This document shows positions 14,538-24,337 of a stretch of 54,906 nt of DNA, piece after piece. Each line of letters begins with the position of its first letter. Position 1 is the stretch's first letter. Below the pieces are notes generated by a model. It was not told where the DNA came from and made no database searches. It worked only from the letters and a program-made list of their open reading frames with translations. A program made the position numbers and the translations under genes. This stretch comes from an uncultured Eubacterium sp. GTDB taxonomy: Bacteria > Bacillota > Clostridia > Lachnospirales > Lachnospiraceae. The stretch covers positions 1 to 54,906 of the forward strand of contig CAJTMV010000027.1 in the NCBI GenBank assembly GCA_910577225.1, in the 5' to 3' direction.

Positions 14538-17456
14538 TTAAAATAAACTTTTCAGTTCCATAAACAAATCCGCTTCTTTTTCCAGCATGGTCTCATTCCC
14601 GATCACGCAAAGATTATCCCCGGATAATACCGCCTCGATATAAGGCGCCAGCGCGCGAATATCTTCCTGGTTTGCCGTAAGCACTTCATCCCTCTCACGC
14701 TGAAAATCCTCTTCCGTAACATGCGTGAAATATGCGATCATGGAACGGGAACCTTTTGCCATCGGATTTAACGGCGTATCCATACCGCTGACCGCTCCGA
14801 TAATATATTTTGTCATATCTCTTTCATCTGCGTCAAACTTCGATACATATTGCGTGATTCCGTCAAAAATCTGATTGGACGAGCGCAGATTCGGATCGCG
14901 GTAAGTGCTAAAGTACGTATCCCCGTTTCTTCCAAATCCGCTCATACATCCGTATGCACCGCCTCTGACACGAATATTCAGCCACAGATAGTCATAATTT
15001 AAAATCACTTTTAATATCCGCAAAGCTCCGGTATATGCAAATCCGTGTCTCAAAAAATTACCCGCTCTGGACACATACTGCACCTGCGCAGCGTTTTTAA
15101 ATCCTTCGTTTTTCTTTTGACAGCAAATCTGCGTATGATCTTTCACAAAATCCTGCGTAAACAACGCCGCCCGCAGCGTCTCAAGCTCTGGTACGAACGC
15201 TTCGTAGCCCTCTTTGTCGCACGTCAGTCCTACGATCAGATTCTCCGGACGGAAAATGGAGCAAAACAGCTGTTTTAAAATCTCTTTGATATGATCTTTC
15301 TGCTTATCAAACTCTCTTTCCGCCTCTGCCACGACCTGATAAAAACCGATGCCTCCGGACAAATCGCTAAAACGGCCTGACTCTGAAAAATAAGACATGG
15401 CACGCAACGCCGATATGGAGTGTCCGGCCTGCATAAACTGCATTTCGAGACGGGATTTTGTCTGTGCCAGTACTTCATACAGACGTTTGTCGTCCTCCAG
15501 TTTCGTACGGCAGAGCATGCTTTCCAAAAGATGCAGCGCCTTACCTGTCTCACTGTACAAAGCCTTGATACCGACTTCATATTTTTGTACGATCTTATGC
15601 TCAGACGCCGTATCCGAAGACGCTAACATATGGACATAAAAGCCTCCGGTATGCAGGTTGATCTCATTTGCAAGATCTTCATACGTATAGTCCTCCGTAT
15701 CCATATCACCAAGCACCGCTTTTAAAATACCCAGATACGGAATCCATTCCTCCCTGATATGAGACAGATCAAAAAACAGACTGATATAATGAATACCGTT
15801 GGAAAAAATATTGTGGTGGACGACCGGAATGCCGCACACGGATGTTTCTTCATTATAAAGAGGCGCCGCTTCCTTTTTCATATCTCCACGCGAAAGCATC
15901 GGTATCTTTTCCAGATCTTCTCTGGCAGACGGCTCCTGCTGATATGCTTTTAAATGCGCCGTATCCGCAACCAGCTGTTGGCGTTCTTCCGTGCTTAACG
16001 AATTTTTGTAAGCAGCCAGTTTTTCCTGCAGCGCTTTTTCCGTTTTTTCGTTCAGTCCTTTTTCCGGTTCCACGACTACGACGACTTTATGCGGGTTATC
16101 CAGCAGATATTTTTGAATCAGCGCTTCAAAATACCCTTTGCTCACCTGCTCTTTTAAAAAGCGAAAGACTCCCAGCGCTTCCAGATACATAAACGGCTGC
16201 TTCTCATCATACAGCCAGCTGTCCAGACACTGCAGACCATAAATAAGACCTTTTGGATAATTGCCAAAATCTGCTTCACGAAACTTAAACTCACTGCTGT
16301 TAATTCCTGCCAGCAGCGCTTTTTGATTCAGTCCTTCTTTTACAAGCCGCTTTAGTACCGTTTCGATCAGCTCTGTGAACTTTTGTTTCTGCTTAGCGTT
16401 TGCATTTTTCGCAGTCACCGTAAACACTGGCTGACAGGTGCTGCCGTCGTATCCGCCGATCACGTCTTTTCCGATTTTTGCATCCAGCAGCGCCTGCTTT
16501 AACGGTGCGCCGGGCGCATTTAAAAGCGCATAGTCAAGAATCTCAAACGCAAGCGCGGACTGCGGGTCTAACGTCGTGCCAGCGACTGCGCTATAAGATA
16601 AAAAGGTATGATCCTGTTCGCTTTCCGAACTGGCAATCGAATATTTTTTTACAACTTCCAAAGGCTGTGCAAACGGCTCCTGCAGACGAATCGACGAATC
16701 TATGGAAATCTGATCGTAATGAGACAAATAGGTCCGGTCCATCCAGTCAAGTTTTTCCGCCGCGTCCATATTTCCATAGAGATAAATATAAGAATTACAC
16801 GGATGATAGTAGGTACGGTGAAAATCCAAAAAATCCTCATACGTCAGATCCGGTATACATTCCGGATCCCCGCCGGATTCATTGGCATACGTCGTATCCG
16901 GAAACAGCGCGTTCAGCGTCACACGCTCCAGTACGTCTTCCGGTGAAGAAAACGCCCCTTTCATCTCATTATAAACGACGCCGTTTAACGTCAGCTCATC
17001 TTCTTCGGACTCCAGCTCATAATGCCATCCTTCCTGCTTAAATATTTCCGGATGTCTGTAAATATCCGGATGCAGCACCGCATCCAGATAGACATGCATC
17101 AGATTTTGAAAATCTTTGTCATTGCAGCTGGCAACCGGATAGACCGTTTTGTCCGGATAGGTCATCGCGTTTAAAAATGTGTTCAGCGAACCTTTCACAA
17201 GCTCCACAAACGGATCTTTGACTGGAAACTCATCCGAGCCGCAGAGTACGGAATGCTCGATGATATGCGGCACACCGGTACTGTCGGGCGCCGGCGTACG
17301 AAAGCCAATATAAAACACTTTATTTTCATCGTCATTGGAAATCACCGTAATCTTCGCGCCGCTTTTTTTATGACGCAAAAGAACGCCGTTCGAATGGATA
17401 TCAGCCAGATCTTTTTCTTCTATGATTTCATATGCAGCCAGATCTTTTAGATTCAA
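14538..17456 (-). CDS. M16C-family zinc peptidase (presequence-protease-like)
   Basis: A 972-residue insulinase-superfamily protease with the inverted zinc motif HIIEH (His64, Glu67, His68) and a further acidic residue expected around 140-150 (ELESEEDEL, NEMKGAF). The four-domain arrangement in one chain, with the M16C-associated central region, matches PreP/falcilysin-type enzymes, which degrade peptides inside a closed chamber. There is no signal peptide, so it is probably cytoplasmic and involved in peptide turnover. The ATG at 17456 follows GGAGG. It lies between the MscS channel and era; a functional link is not evident. Confidence 0.92.
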   Translation of the reverse strand: MNLKDLAAYEIIEEKDLADIHSNGVLLRHKKSGAKITVISNDDENKVFYIGFRTPAPDSTGVPHIIEHSVLCGSDEFPVKDPFVELVKGSLNTFLNAMTYPDKTVYPVASCNDKDFQNLMHVYLDAVLHPDIYRHPEIFKQEGWHYELESEEDELTLNGVVYNEMKGAFSSPEDVLERVTLNALFPDTTYANESGGDPECIPDLTYEDFLDFHRTYYHPCNSYIYLYGNMDAAEKLDWMDRTYLSHYDQISIDSSIRLQEPFAQPLEVVKKYSIASSESEQDHTFLSYSAVAGTTLDPQSALAFEILDYALLNAPGAPLKQALLDAKIGKDVIGGYDGSTCQPVFTVTAKNANAKQKQKFTELIETVLKRLVKEGLNQKALLAGINSSEFKFREADFGNYPKGLIYGLQCLDSWLYDEKQPFMYLEALGVFRFLKEQVSKGYFEALIQKYLLDNPHKVVVVVEPEKGLNEKTEKALQEKLAAYKNSLSTEERQQLVADTAHLKAYQQEPSAREDLEKIPMLSRGDMKKEAAPLYNEETSVCGIPVVHHNIFSNGIHYISLFFDLSHIREEWIPYLGILKAVLGDMDTEDYTYEDLANEINLHTGGFYVHMLASSDTASEHKIVQKYEVGIKALYSETGKALHLLESMLCRTKLEDDKRLYEVLAQTKSRLEMQFMQAGHSISALRAMSYFSESGRFSDLSGGIGFYQVVAEAEREFDKQKDHIKEILKQLFCSIFRPENLIVGLTCDKEGYEAFVPELETLRAALFTQDFVKDHTQICCQKKNEGFKNAAQVQYVSRAGNFLRHGFAYTGALRILKVILNYDYLWLNIRVRGGAYGCMSGFGRNGDTYFSTYRDPNLRSSNQIFDGITQYVSKFDADERDMTKYIIGAVSGMDTPLNPMAKGSRSMIAYFTHVTEEDFQRERDEVLTANQEDIRALAPYIEAVLSGDNLCVIGNETMLEKEADLFMELKSLF

Positions 17457-17582
17457 ATTTGTATCCTCCTGTCGTTTGAATTTGATGTATCAATAGTATC
17501 GCATTTTTGTGTCATTTCATGCCATATCTTTTTATTTTTGTAACAGTCCGGACGGGTCGGCCGCAGCTGGACGGAAACAGCC

Positions 17583-18476
17583 TTAAAACGGACGCTGCGT
17601 TTTCATATGCACATCCATCTGCGGAAACGGAATCTCAATCCCATTCTCGTCAAATGTCAGTTTCACTGCCTCAAGCATATCCCATCTTGTCTGCCAGTAG
17701 TCCGCGGACGCTACCCAGAAACGGCACCCCAGCTGCACGCTGCACTCTCCCAGCTCAGATACGAACACGCTGACCGGCTGATCGTCCAGCCTGCGGGTCT
17801 CCCGTTCCGCCAGTTCCTGCAGCAGCCGCTTTGCCTTTTTCAAATCTGCATGGTAAGAAATCCCTACCAGGATGTCCAGTCGTCTGGTCTGCTGACCTGT
17901 CACATTGACAATCGCTCCGTCAGCCAGCTTTCCATTTGGAATCAGAACCGTCTGATTGTCCGCCGTCTGGATTCTTGTATAAAATGTGGATATCTCTTTT
18001 ACAATCCCTTCGTGCCCCGTTTCACTGGAAATAATATAATCTTCGACATGAAACGGCCTTAACAGCAGGATCAGCACCCCGCCTGCAAAATTCGCAAGGC
18101 TGCCCTGCAGGGCAAGTCCAAGCGTGAGCCCTGCAGAACCCAGCACCGCGATGACAGATGCCGTCGTAATGCCAAACAAGGTCAGTATCATCAGCCACAA
18201 GATAAAATACAGGCTGTATCTGCCTACCGAGTCCAGAAACTGGCATACTTCAATATCGACGTTTCTTCGTTCCAGTGATTTTCGTAAAAATCTGCACAAA
18301 AACAATATGACACGTCTTCCTATCAGATACAGCAATACTGCCAGCACAATCTGTACGGCAAAATTTAAAATGTCTGGTACAAGATCTTCGAGATACTTAT
18401 GAATCACATTCGAATCCACATTCTGAAGATTTTCCAGACTTTCTGTAAGGATCGAAGGTTCCTGTGTCATTTGCAT
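17583..18476 (-). CDS. Small-conductance mechanosensitive channel (MscS family)
   Basis: A 298-residue membrane protein: a hydrophilic N-terminus, three transmembrane helices (about 30-55, 75-100 and 105-135) with the glycine/alanine-rich pore helix (GSAGLTLGLALQGSLANFAGG), then the beta domain (FHVEDYI, VLIPNGKLADG) and C-terminal alpha-beta domain. It releases solutes on hypo-osmotic shock. AGGAG 8 nt before the ATG at 18476 sets the start; a longer frame to 18650 would overlap the DUF1015 gene's end. It is in line with the DUF1015 gene 29 bp upstream. Confidence 0.93.
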   Translation of the reverse strand: MQMTQEPSILTESLENLQNVDSNVIHKYLEDLVPDILNFAVQIVLAVLLYLIGRRVILFLCRFLRKSLERRNVDIEVCQFLDSVGRYSLYFILWLMILTLFGITTASVIAVLGSAGLTLGLALQGSLANFAGGVLILLLRPFHVEDYIISSETGHEGIVKEISTFYTRIQTADNQTVLIPNGKLADGAIVNVTGQQTRRLDILVGISYHADLKKAKRLLQELAERETRRLDDQPVSVFVSELGECSVQLGCRFWVASADYWQTRWDMLEAVKLTFDENGIEIPFPQMDVHMKTQRPF

Positions 18477-18505
18477 CCTAACCACTCCTGTCTGATTCTG
18501 ATCTG

Positions 18506-19777
18506 TCAGTCTTCCAGCGCATGGATAAACAGACCGCTTCTTAATTTCGGCTCGAACCAGGTTGATTTTGGAGGCATCAAAAGTCCGGCGTCGGCAACGG
18601 CAAACAGCTCTGAAATATCCGTCGGATACATAGCAAACGCAACGGCGCAATCCCTGGACACCCTTTTTTCCAGTTCGTCCAGTCCGCGAATCCCGCCGAT
18701 AAAATCGATCCTTCGATCCATCTTCGGATCATGAATCCCCAGCACCGGCTCCAGAAGCAGATCCTGCAGCAGCGACACATCCAGACTTTTCACCGGATCC
18801 TGCGGAATATCTGCCGGCCGAATGGTACACCTGTACCAGCTTCCGTCCAGATACATTGAAAATTCGCCTTTTCTGCGCGGTCTGCGCACATCTTCGGATA
18901 CGTTTTCTGACGGTCGTTCTTCCAATATGATTTTTTCCACATCCATCACAGCCGCCGCCTTTTCCAAAAACGCTTCAGCCGTCATACCTGCCAGATCTTT
19001 TACCACCCGGTTATAATCCATAATCATCAGCTGATCGTCTGGAAATAACACCGACAAAAAATAATTAAACTCTTCCGTACCCGTATATCCCGGATGCGCC
19101 TGTCTGCGCTGCATGCCTACCCTGACCGCAGATGCCGCGCGGTGATGTCCGTCTGCGATATATACCGCTGACATTTCTGAAAACGCCTGCTGTACGGCTG
19201 TAATCTGCTTTCTGTCATCGATCACGAATACGCGGTGCCGAATGCCGTCTTCGGATACAAAGTCATAAAGCGGCTCTTTCTTTTTTGCTTCTTCCGTAAT
19301 CCGGCTGATTGTTTCATCCGACCGGTACGCCAGAAAGATCGGCCCCGTCTGCGCGTTGCACGCGTCTACGTGACGAATACGGTCCGCTTCTTTTTCTGCC
19401 CGGGTATTTTCATGTTTTTTAACGACCTGATTTGTATAATCATCGATCGAGGCGCATGCTACGATTCCCGTCTGTATCCGTGCGTCCATCGTCAGCTCAT
19501 AAATATAGTAGCAGCGCGTTTCCTCTTTTACAAAAGAACCGTCCGCCACCCTTTCCCATAACAGATCATGCGCTTTCTGATAGACTTTGTCATCATACAT
19601 ATCGATATTCTCCGCAAACTGCGTCTCCGGACGGTCGATATTTAAAAAAGAGTCCGGATTGCCTGCGCTCACCTGCCTTGCTTCCGCGCGGCTATATACG
19701 TCATAAGGAAGCGCAGCGATCCTGTCCGCCTTTTCCCTGCATGGACGAATGCATGGAAATGGTCTGATATCTGCCAT
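18506..19777 (-). CDS. DUF1015-family protein
   Basis: A 423-residue soluble protein beginning MADIRPFPCIRPCREKADR, with family landmarks IAALPYDVYSRAEAR, NPDSFLNIDRPE, YIYELTMDARIQTGIV and YIADGHHRAASAVRV (a conserved DGHHR block). The family is widespread in Clostridia and often lies near serine biosynthesis genes, with a distant resemblance to ParB-like serine kinases; there are no serine genes here, so no function is claimed. The ATG at 19777 follows AAAGGAG. It is 29 bp upstream of the MscS gene and may share its transcript. Confidence 0.85.
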   Translation of the reverse strand: MADIRPFPCIRPCREKADRIAALPYDVYSRAEARQVSAGNPDSFLNIDRPETQFAENIDMYDDKVYQKAHDLLWERVADGSFVKEETRCYYIYELTMDARIQTGIVACASIDDYTNQVVKKHENTRAEKEADRIRHVDACNAQTGPIFLAYRSDETISRITEEAKKKEPLYDFVSEDGIRHRVFVIDDRKQITAVQQAFSEMSAVYIADGHHRAASAVRVGMQRRQAHPGYTGTEEFNYFLSVLFPDDQLMIMDYNRVVKDLAGMTAEAFLEKAAAVMDVEKIILEERPSENVSEDVRRPRRKGEFSMYLDGSWYRCTIRPADIPQDPVKSLDVSLLQDLLLEPVLGIHDPKMDRRIDFIGGIRGLDELEKRVSRDCAVAFAMYPTDISELFAVADAGLLMPPKSTWFEPKLRSGLFIHALED

Positions 19778-19862
19778 TCGTATCTCCTTTCGGTGGTCCT
19801 GCCAGTTGTTTCCAAGTGGTTCTATTATAGCGTTTCCATATGGATACGTCAAATAATAAAAA

Positions 19863-20312
19863 CTAATTTTCCTTTATATACGTCTCCATGATTCTGGCAG
19901 CAAGCCCGATCATTTCCCCGCATGGGCGTTTTTTATAATACTCCGGTGTCCGCTGACTTGGAACCGGACTATGATCCTTCCCATCCAGTCCTAACAGCTC
20001 GCGGCAGATGATCGTGCCGGTTTCTGCTTTAAAACGTGCCGCCAGTTCCTGAATTCTTGCATAATGCTCTTTTTTGGCTGTCAGATCCTTCGGCTGATCA
20101 TACCCATACAGCGCTCCTGCCACAAAAAACATCCCGCTGACTGCTCCGCATACTTCACGCATCCGGCCCATTCCTCCGCCGAACGACGACACCATCCGAA
20201 GCAGTTTTGTCTGATCGATTCCAATTTCCTCGCAAAACGCCAGTGCCACTGACTGGGAACAATTATATCCTTCTTTAAAATATGCCTGTGCCTGTTCACA
20301 TTTATCTGACAT
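19863..20312 (-). CDS. C_GCAxxG_C_C family putative redox protein
   Basis: A 149-residue soluble protein with the family's spaced cysteines: GYNCSQSV, the CGAVSG turn, ICRELLGLD and the terminal RPCGEMI. The family is predicted redox-active and commonly found in anaerobes; substrate and partner are unknown. AAAGGA placed 8 nt before the ATG at 20312 (MSDKCEQ) is preferred over the ATG at 20321, which lies inside the ribosome site. Confidence 0.88.
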   Translation of the reverse strand: MSDKCEQAQAYFKEGYNCSQSVALAFCEEIGIDQTKLLRMVSSFGGGMGRMREVCGAVSGMFFVAGALYGYDQPKDLTAKKEHYARIQELAARFKAETGTIICRELLGLDGKDHSPVPSQRTPEYYKKRPCGEMIGLAARIMETYIKEN

Positions 20313-20496
20313 GTTGTTCATCCTTTCTGTAATGTAATCGCCGGGTTACTCCGGTCACTCTCAGACGCTTCGATCACTTCTTTTCGTCTGTTCCCTGACG
20401 GTCTTATTCTAACACGTTCTGTTTTGTCAGACAAGAATATTGTTTTCCCTGCGTATCGTATCTGCCCTGGTATTGCGCAGGCAATGCCGTTATCTT

Positions 20497-20524
20497 TTGA
20501 TTGAGTAAAAAAACCAGATATGGT
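20497..20524 (+). promoter_or_regulatory. Candidate promoter in the 20313-20649 divergent gap
   Basis: TTGATT (20497-20502), a 16-bp spacer and TATGGT (20519-20524) precede the plus-strand gene at 20650. The 337-bp gap separates divergent genes and holds nothing else I can identify; the open frame on the minus strand here lacks protein-like character. Confidence 0.35.
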
Positions 20525-20649
20525 ATGATTAAAAAGCAGCACAGATGCAAAGGCCGCGATTCCTATGGTACGGGAATCCAGAGAAGACGATCAAAACACA
20601 CGATGGAACGCATGAAAAACCGAACTGATAAAGAGGAGATCGATATCAT

Positions 20650-21030
20650 ATGAAGAAAAAACAGATGCACCAGACAACCCCTCAGCAGTGGAAAGACGCT
20701 TATTCGGCCAGTCCCAGAGCCTATGAAAGAAATGACGGTACCATTCTTATGGGATTTGCGCTTACCGAAGATACCGATTCGATCTTTCCCATTCTTCCGG
20801 AAAAGCAATGGGCCGTCCAGGGGAAAACCATTGGCGAATGGATGATTACCATGGTCAGCCTCAGCAGGCCGCAGGGCGGAATTATCGGGCAGATGGAATA
20901 TCATCAGGCAATGGAACGGCTGGAACCGTTTATCCTGGAAAAAAATGACAATCTGGCGCTCATTCGGGCAATGACACATGAGGAACTGGCCGGTTTATTC
21001 GACCATGCCGCGCGTGACGAATCTTTCTAA
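20650..21030 (+). CDS. Hypothetical protein
   Basis: A 126-residue soluble protein (MKKKQMHQTTPQQWKDAYS) with no motif I recognise. The composition is ordinary for a coding gene, with hydrophobic and aromatic residues spaced as in an alpha/beta fold (GKTIGEWMITMVSLS). GAGGAGA lies 10 nt before the ATG. It is a lone plus-strand gene between minus-strand neighbours, so it is transcribed on its own. An overlapping minus-strand frame of similar length lacks a ribosome site and is the less likely coding choice. Confidence 0.6.
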   Translation: MKKKQMHQTTPQQWKDAYSASPRAYERNDGTILMGFALTEDTDSIFPILPEKQWAVQGKTIGEWMITMVSLSRPQGGIIGQMEYHQAMERLEPFILEKNDNLALIRAMTHEELAGLFDHAARDESF

Positions 21031-21191
21031 TCTGCTCCGTGCAAAAAAGCAGGATCACGAACCCTGCGTGTCCGTTCCCTGCTTCATACGCCTGTGTACC
21101 TTTTGTCATACCAGGCAGAGCCGCCAGGAACATCTGTTCCATTCAGCTGCTCTGCCTGTCTGCGTTTCGTTTGCTGTGACGTAACGTGCTG

Positions 21192-21659
21192 TTAAAAAAT
21201 TCCTGATACCTTTCCGATCCAGTACCCAAGCCCCAATACCCAGCTTGAAAAAATCCCATACAAAATCACCGGCCCTGCGATCGTAAAGATCTTTGCGCCA
21301 ATTCCAAATACCTGTCCTTCTTTCTGAAACTCGATCGCCGGCGCCGCCACACTGTTTGCAAATCCGGTAATAGGTACCAGCGCGCCGGCGCCGCCCCATT
21401 TTGCAAACGACGGATAAATATTGAACCCCGTCAGCACAATGCTCAAAAAAATCAGACACAGACTGCACCAGCTGCCTGCCATCTCTTTGTCAAGGCCCAT
21501 GCGGACTGCCGTATTTAATATCAGCTGTCCGATGATACAGATCAGGCCGCCTACGATAAACGCCCGACACATGGCCCACGCAAGATTTCTCGTCGGTGTT
21601 ACCTGTTTGACATATTCATTGTATTCCTGCTGCTGTTTCTGTTTTTCTTCTTCCTTCAT
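21192..21659 (-). CDS. spoVAC: Stage V sporulation protein AC
   Basis: A 155-residue membrane protein with four hydrophobic segments and the SpoVAC hallmarks: YVKQVTPTRNL, AFIVGGLICIIGQ, AKWGGAGALVPITGFANSV and GIGAKIFTIAGPVILYG. SpoVAC is part of the channel that moves Ca-dipicolinic acid into and out of the spore, and marks the organism as a spore former or a descendant of one. It is usually followed by spoVAD and spoVAE; here it stands alone. GGGAG 8 nt before the ATG at 21659 sets the start. Confidence 0.93.
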   Translation of the reverse strand: MKEEEKQKQQQEYNEYVKQVTPTRNLAWAMCRAFIVGGLICIIGQLILNTAVRMGLDKEMAGSWCSLCLIFLSIVLTGFNIYPSFAKWGGAGALVPITGFANSVAAPAIEFQKEGQVFGIGAKIFTIAGPVILYGIFSSWVLGLGYWIGKVSGIF

Positions 21660-21782
21660 ATCATCAGCTCCCATCTTTGATATTCATAAATAGGATAAGC
21701 AGTCTGCTGTAAAATATTCTGGAAAACTGTAACAATTGAAAGCAATCGCCATTTGTCATTGAAAAACTGCGATCTAAAAATC

Positions 21783-22523
21783 TCATACATCAGGATGTTT
21801 CAGCAGATCTCTGACGACTTCTCCCGCCAGTATCAGACCTGCGGCTGACGGTACGAACGCATTGCTGCCGGGAGCTGTTTTACGTTCGCTGCCGCTGGTC
21901 TGTCCGGTTTGTCCGGACTGCGGCTGGCGCACAGGTACCTGCGGCTGTTCTGTGGAATAAACGACTTTTAATTTTTTTATCCCGCGTTTTTTCAGTTCTC
22001 TGCGCATCACTTTCGCCAGCGGACAGACCGACGTCTCGTAAATATCCGCCACCTGAAATGCCGACGGATCCATCTTATTTCCGGCGCCCATCGAACTGAT
22101 CACCGGTACGCCGGCTTCCTGCGCCCGTTCGATCAGCGCCAGCTTTCCGGTTACCGTATCGATCGCATCGATGACATAATCGTATTGTGTAAAATCGAAC
22201 TGCCCGGCCGTTTCCGGCAGATAAAACACCTGAAACGCATGCACTCTGGCCTGCGGATTAATATCTGCGATCCGCTCTTTTGCCACATCGACTTTATATC
22301 TGCCAAGCGTACTGTGCAGCGCAAAAATCTGGCGGTTCAGATTGGTAAGATCCACCTTGTCATGATCGATCAGATCCAGGCTGCCGACTCCGCTGCGTGC
22401 CAGCGCCTCGACCGCATATCCTCCAACGCCTCCGATACCAAATACCGCCACACGCGAACGGGCCAGACGCCCGATTCCATCGTTTCCTATTAATAATTCT
22501 GTTCTCGCAAACTGACTCTGCAT
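21783..22523 (-). CDS. tcdA: tRNA threonylcarbamoyladenosine dehydratase (TcdA-like)
   Basis: An E1/ThiF-fold enzyme that cyclises t6A37 in ANN-decoding tRNAs in an ATP-dependent step. Visible features: RTELLIGNDGIGRLARSRV, the nucleotide loop GIGGVGGYAVEALARSG, DHDKVDLTNLNRQ, the DYVIDAIDTVTGK region and NAFVPSAAGLILA. A hydrophilic linker (about 205-225) lies before the last helix. Starts at the ATG at 22523 or the GTG at 22532 are both possible; GGGGAT favours the ATG. The cysteine in CPLAKVMRRELK is in the family position. Confidence 0.9.
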   Translation of the reverse strand: MQSQFARTELLIGNDGIGRLARSRVAVFGIGGVGGYAVEALARSGVGSLDLIDHDKVDLTNLNRQIFALHSTLGRYKVDVAKERIADINPQARVHAFQVFYLPETAGQFDFTQYDYVIDAIDTVTGKLALIERAQEAGVPVISSMGAGNKMDPSAFQVADIYETSVCPLAKVMRRELKKRGIKKLKVVYSTEQPQVPVRQPQSGQTGQTSGSERKTAPGSNAFVPSAAGLILAGEVVRDLLKHPDV

Positions 22524-22574
22524 CGATTTCACATCCCCGACTTTCTATATTCAATCATCCTGCACAGCGCCGCT

Positions 22575-24245
22575 TTATGCCCGCTGCCTCTGTGAAGCAG
22601 AACGTGTCTTCTGATCCATACACGACTGCTTCATCTGATACTTATCTTTATACATCATCTTATCCGCACGACGTATCGTATCCGAAATATTATAATCCTG
22701 TGACGGATCATATATCGCATATCCAGCCGCTATCTGCACGACAAATTTTTCCTGATGCATCTGATTCCACTCAGCCGTGAGCTGTTTCAGCTGCCGGACC
22801 ATGGTTCCGCATTCCTGCAAGGTTTTATTTCTTAACAACACACAAAATTCATCTCCGCCCACGCGGTAACACCTTCCGCATGAACCAAATACCTGCTGAA
22901 TCATCTGCGCGCAGCTTATAATATACAAATCGCCCTTATCATGTCCAAACGTATCGTTGCAGCATTTTAGATTATTCAGATCAAGCACAACAATGACGGC
23001 GCCTTTTGGTTCAACTTCCTCTCCTTCAGTGTCGTCCGCATATGCCGCCCGATTATACAGGCCCGTCAGATGATCATGATATGCCATCCGCTCCAGATGC
23101 TTTGCCTGCATACCGATTGCCATCAGCCTTCTTGCATCTTTTAACGATAACACGCCAGGTACCGTAATATAAATGAGAAATCCAATCATGCCCAGATTCG
23201 TGGATATGGCATTTTCAGACACATAATCATTCACAACGTCTGCTACTATCCCCATCAGACAGGAGCCCATACAAACCACCATCGTCTTTAACCTGCTGTT
23301 CCATCCCGCCGTACGCACTTCCACATACAGCATTGGAAAAGCGATAAAAATCAGCAGCAGCATAGACAGATGATTCATCCAAAGCATCTGACGCATATCC
23401 GCGATACCCGTAATCTGCATGCACATCGTAATCACAAATACACCCAGACTTACGATACATGCAGCATTCCAGCTCCAGTGATCTTTGCTGGTAAACATCT
23501 CCCGTATATATTGTGTAAATGGAACGACCAAAAGCAGCAGCGCCAAAAACACAATCGCAGAAAAAATATCTCCCCGTCCGGTTAAAAGACTCCCTATTCC
23601 TGTATCGGCCAGTTTCCAGATGCCAATCAGTACCGCAAACTGCCCCATCATAAATAAGCTGCGATGAAAGGTAACATGATGATAGCTGTAAAAGGTAAAT
23701 ATCATGAATCCAGCTCCTAAAAGAATTGCCACGATACTAAACAATACAGGAATAAAATCTTTTCTTATTATTTCCATATAAATCGAGAAACGGGAACCCG
23801 CATAAAATTCAGGTACTTCGCCGGACGCAGAAGCATAAACCGGCTGTATTTCCACGCGGATCTCTTTCCCCTGATCTGCTGCGGTAATTAACGCCGTATT
23901 CCAGCAGTTGCCCGGTGATTTACCAATCGGACTGTCCGCACGTCTTTTCATACGCAGCGCCAGTTTGTCCCCGATATAAACTTCCACATTCTGATGCATC
24001 GAATAAAACACAAACGCATTACTGCCAGCCGGTATTTCAGAGGGATGAATGTGATAAATTTCCCGAACCCCAGCCGGAGCCTCCGCATCCTTTTGCACCT
24101 CATACCTATGATTCACAAGTCTGACATAACCTTCTATACTATTTGCCGCATACAGTTCATTTTCTGGAGAGAATGACAGATAAACAAGAAAGAGAATAGC
24201 AAGACCAAAACACAGCTCATAAATAACAGAAATACTCTTTTTCAT
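22575..24245 (-). CDS. Membrane diguanylate cyclase (GGDEF)
   Basis: A 556-residue signalling enzyme making cyclic di-GMP. The first transmembrane helix (about 7-26) is followed by an extracytoplasmic beta-rich domain (to about 165), then about seven membrane helices (170-375), resembling the 7TM diverse-intracellular-signalling layout, and a C-terminal GGDEF domain (about 385-545) with YHDHLTGLYNRAA, NDTFGHDKGD and the intact active-site motif RVGGDEF. No RxxD inhibitory site was obvious. The ATG at 24245 follows AAGG; it is separated from tcdA by 51 bp. Confidence 0.92.
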   Translation of the reverse strand: MKKSISVIYELCFGLAILFLVYLSFSPENELYAANSIEGYVRLVNHRYEVQKDAEAPAGVREIYHIHPSEIPAGSNAFVFYSMHQNVEVYIGDKLALRMKRRADSPIGKSPGNCWNTALITAADQGKEIRVEIQPVYASASGEVPEFYAGSRFSIYMEIIRKDFIPVLFSIVAILLGAGFMIFTFYSYHHVTFHRSLFMMGQFAVLIGIWKLADTGIGSLLTGRGDIFSAIVFLALLLLVVPFTQYIREMFTSKDHWSWNAACIVSLGVFVITMCMQITGIADMRQMLWMNHLSMLLLIFIAFPMLYVEVRTAGWNSRLKTMVVCMGSCLMGIVADVVNDYVSENAISTNLGMIGFLIYITVPGVLSLKDARRLMAIGMQAKHLERMAYHDHLTGLYNRAAYADDTEGEEVEPKGAVIVVLDLNNLKCCNDTFGHDKGDLYIISCAQMIQQVFGSCGRCYRVGGDEFCVLLRNKTLQECGTMVRQLKQLTAEWNQMHQEKFVVQIAAGYAIYDPSQDYNISDTIRRADKMMYKDKYQMKQSCMDQKTRSASQRQRA

Positions 24246-24337
24246 TACCAAAACCTTCTTTTGTATTACAATCTATTCTGACACTATTATAAACAAAAAT
24301 GCGGTTATTTTCAACAAAAAATTGTGTGTACCACTGA

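Noticed and set aside
20563..20979. 138-residue minus-strand open frame
   Set aside because: It overlaps the plus-strand hypothetical gene, which has the better ribosome site and composition.
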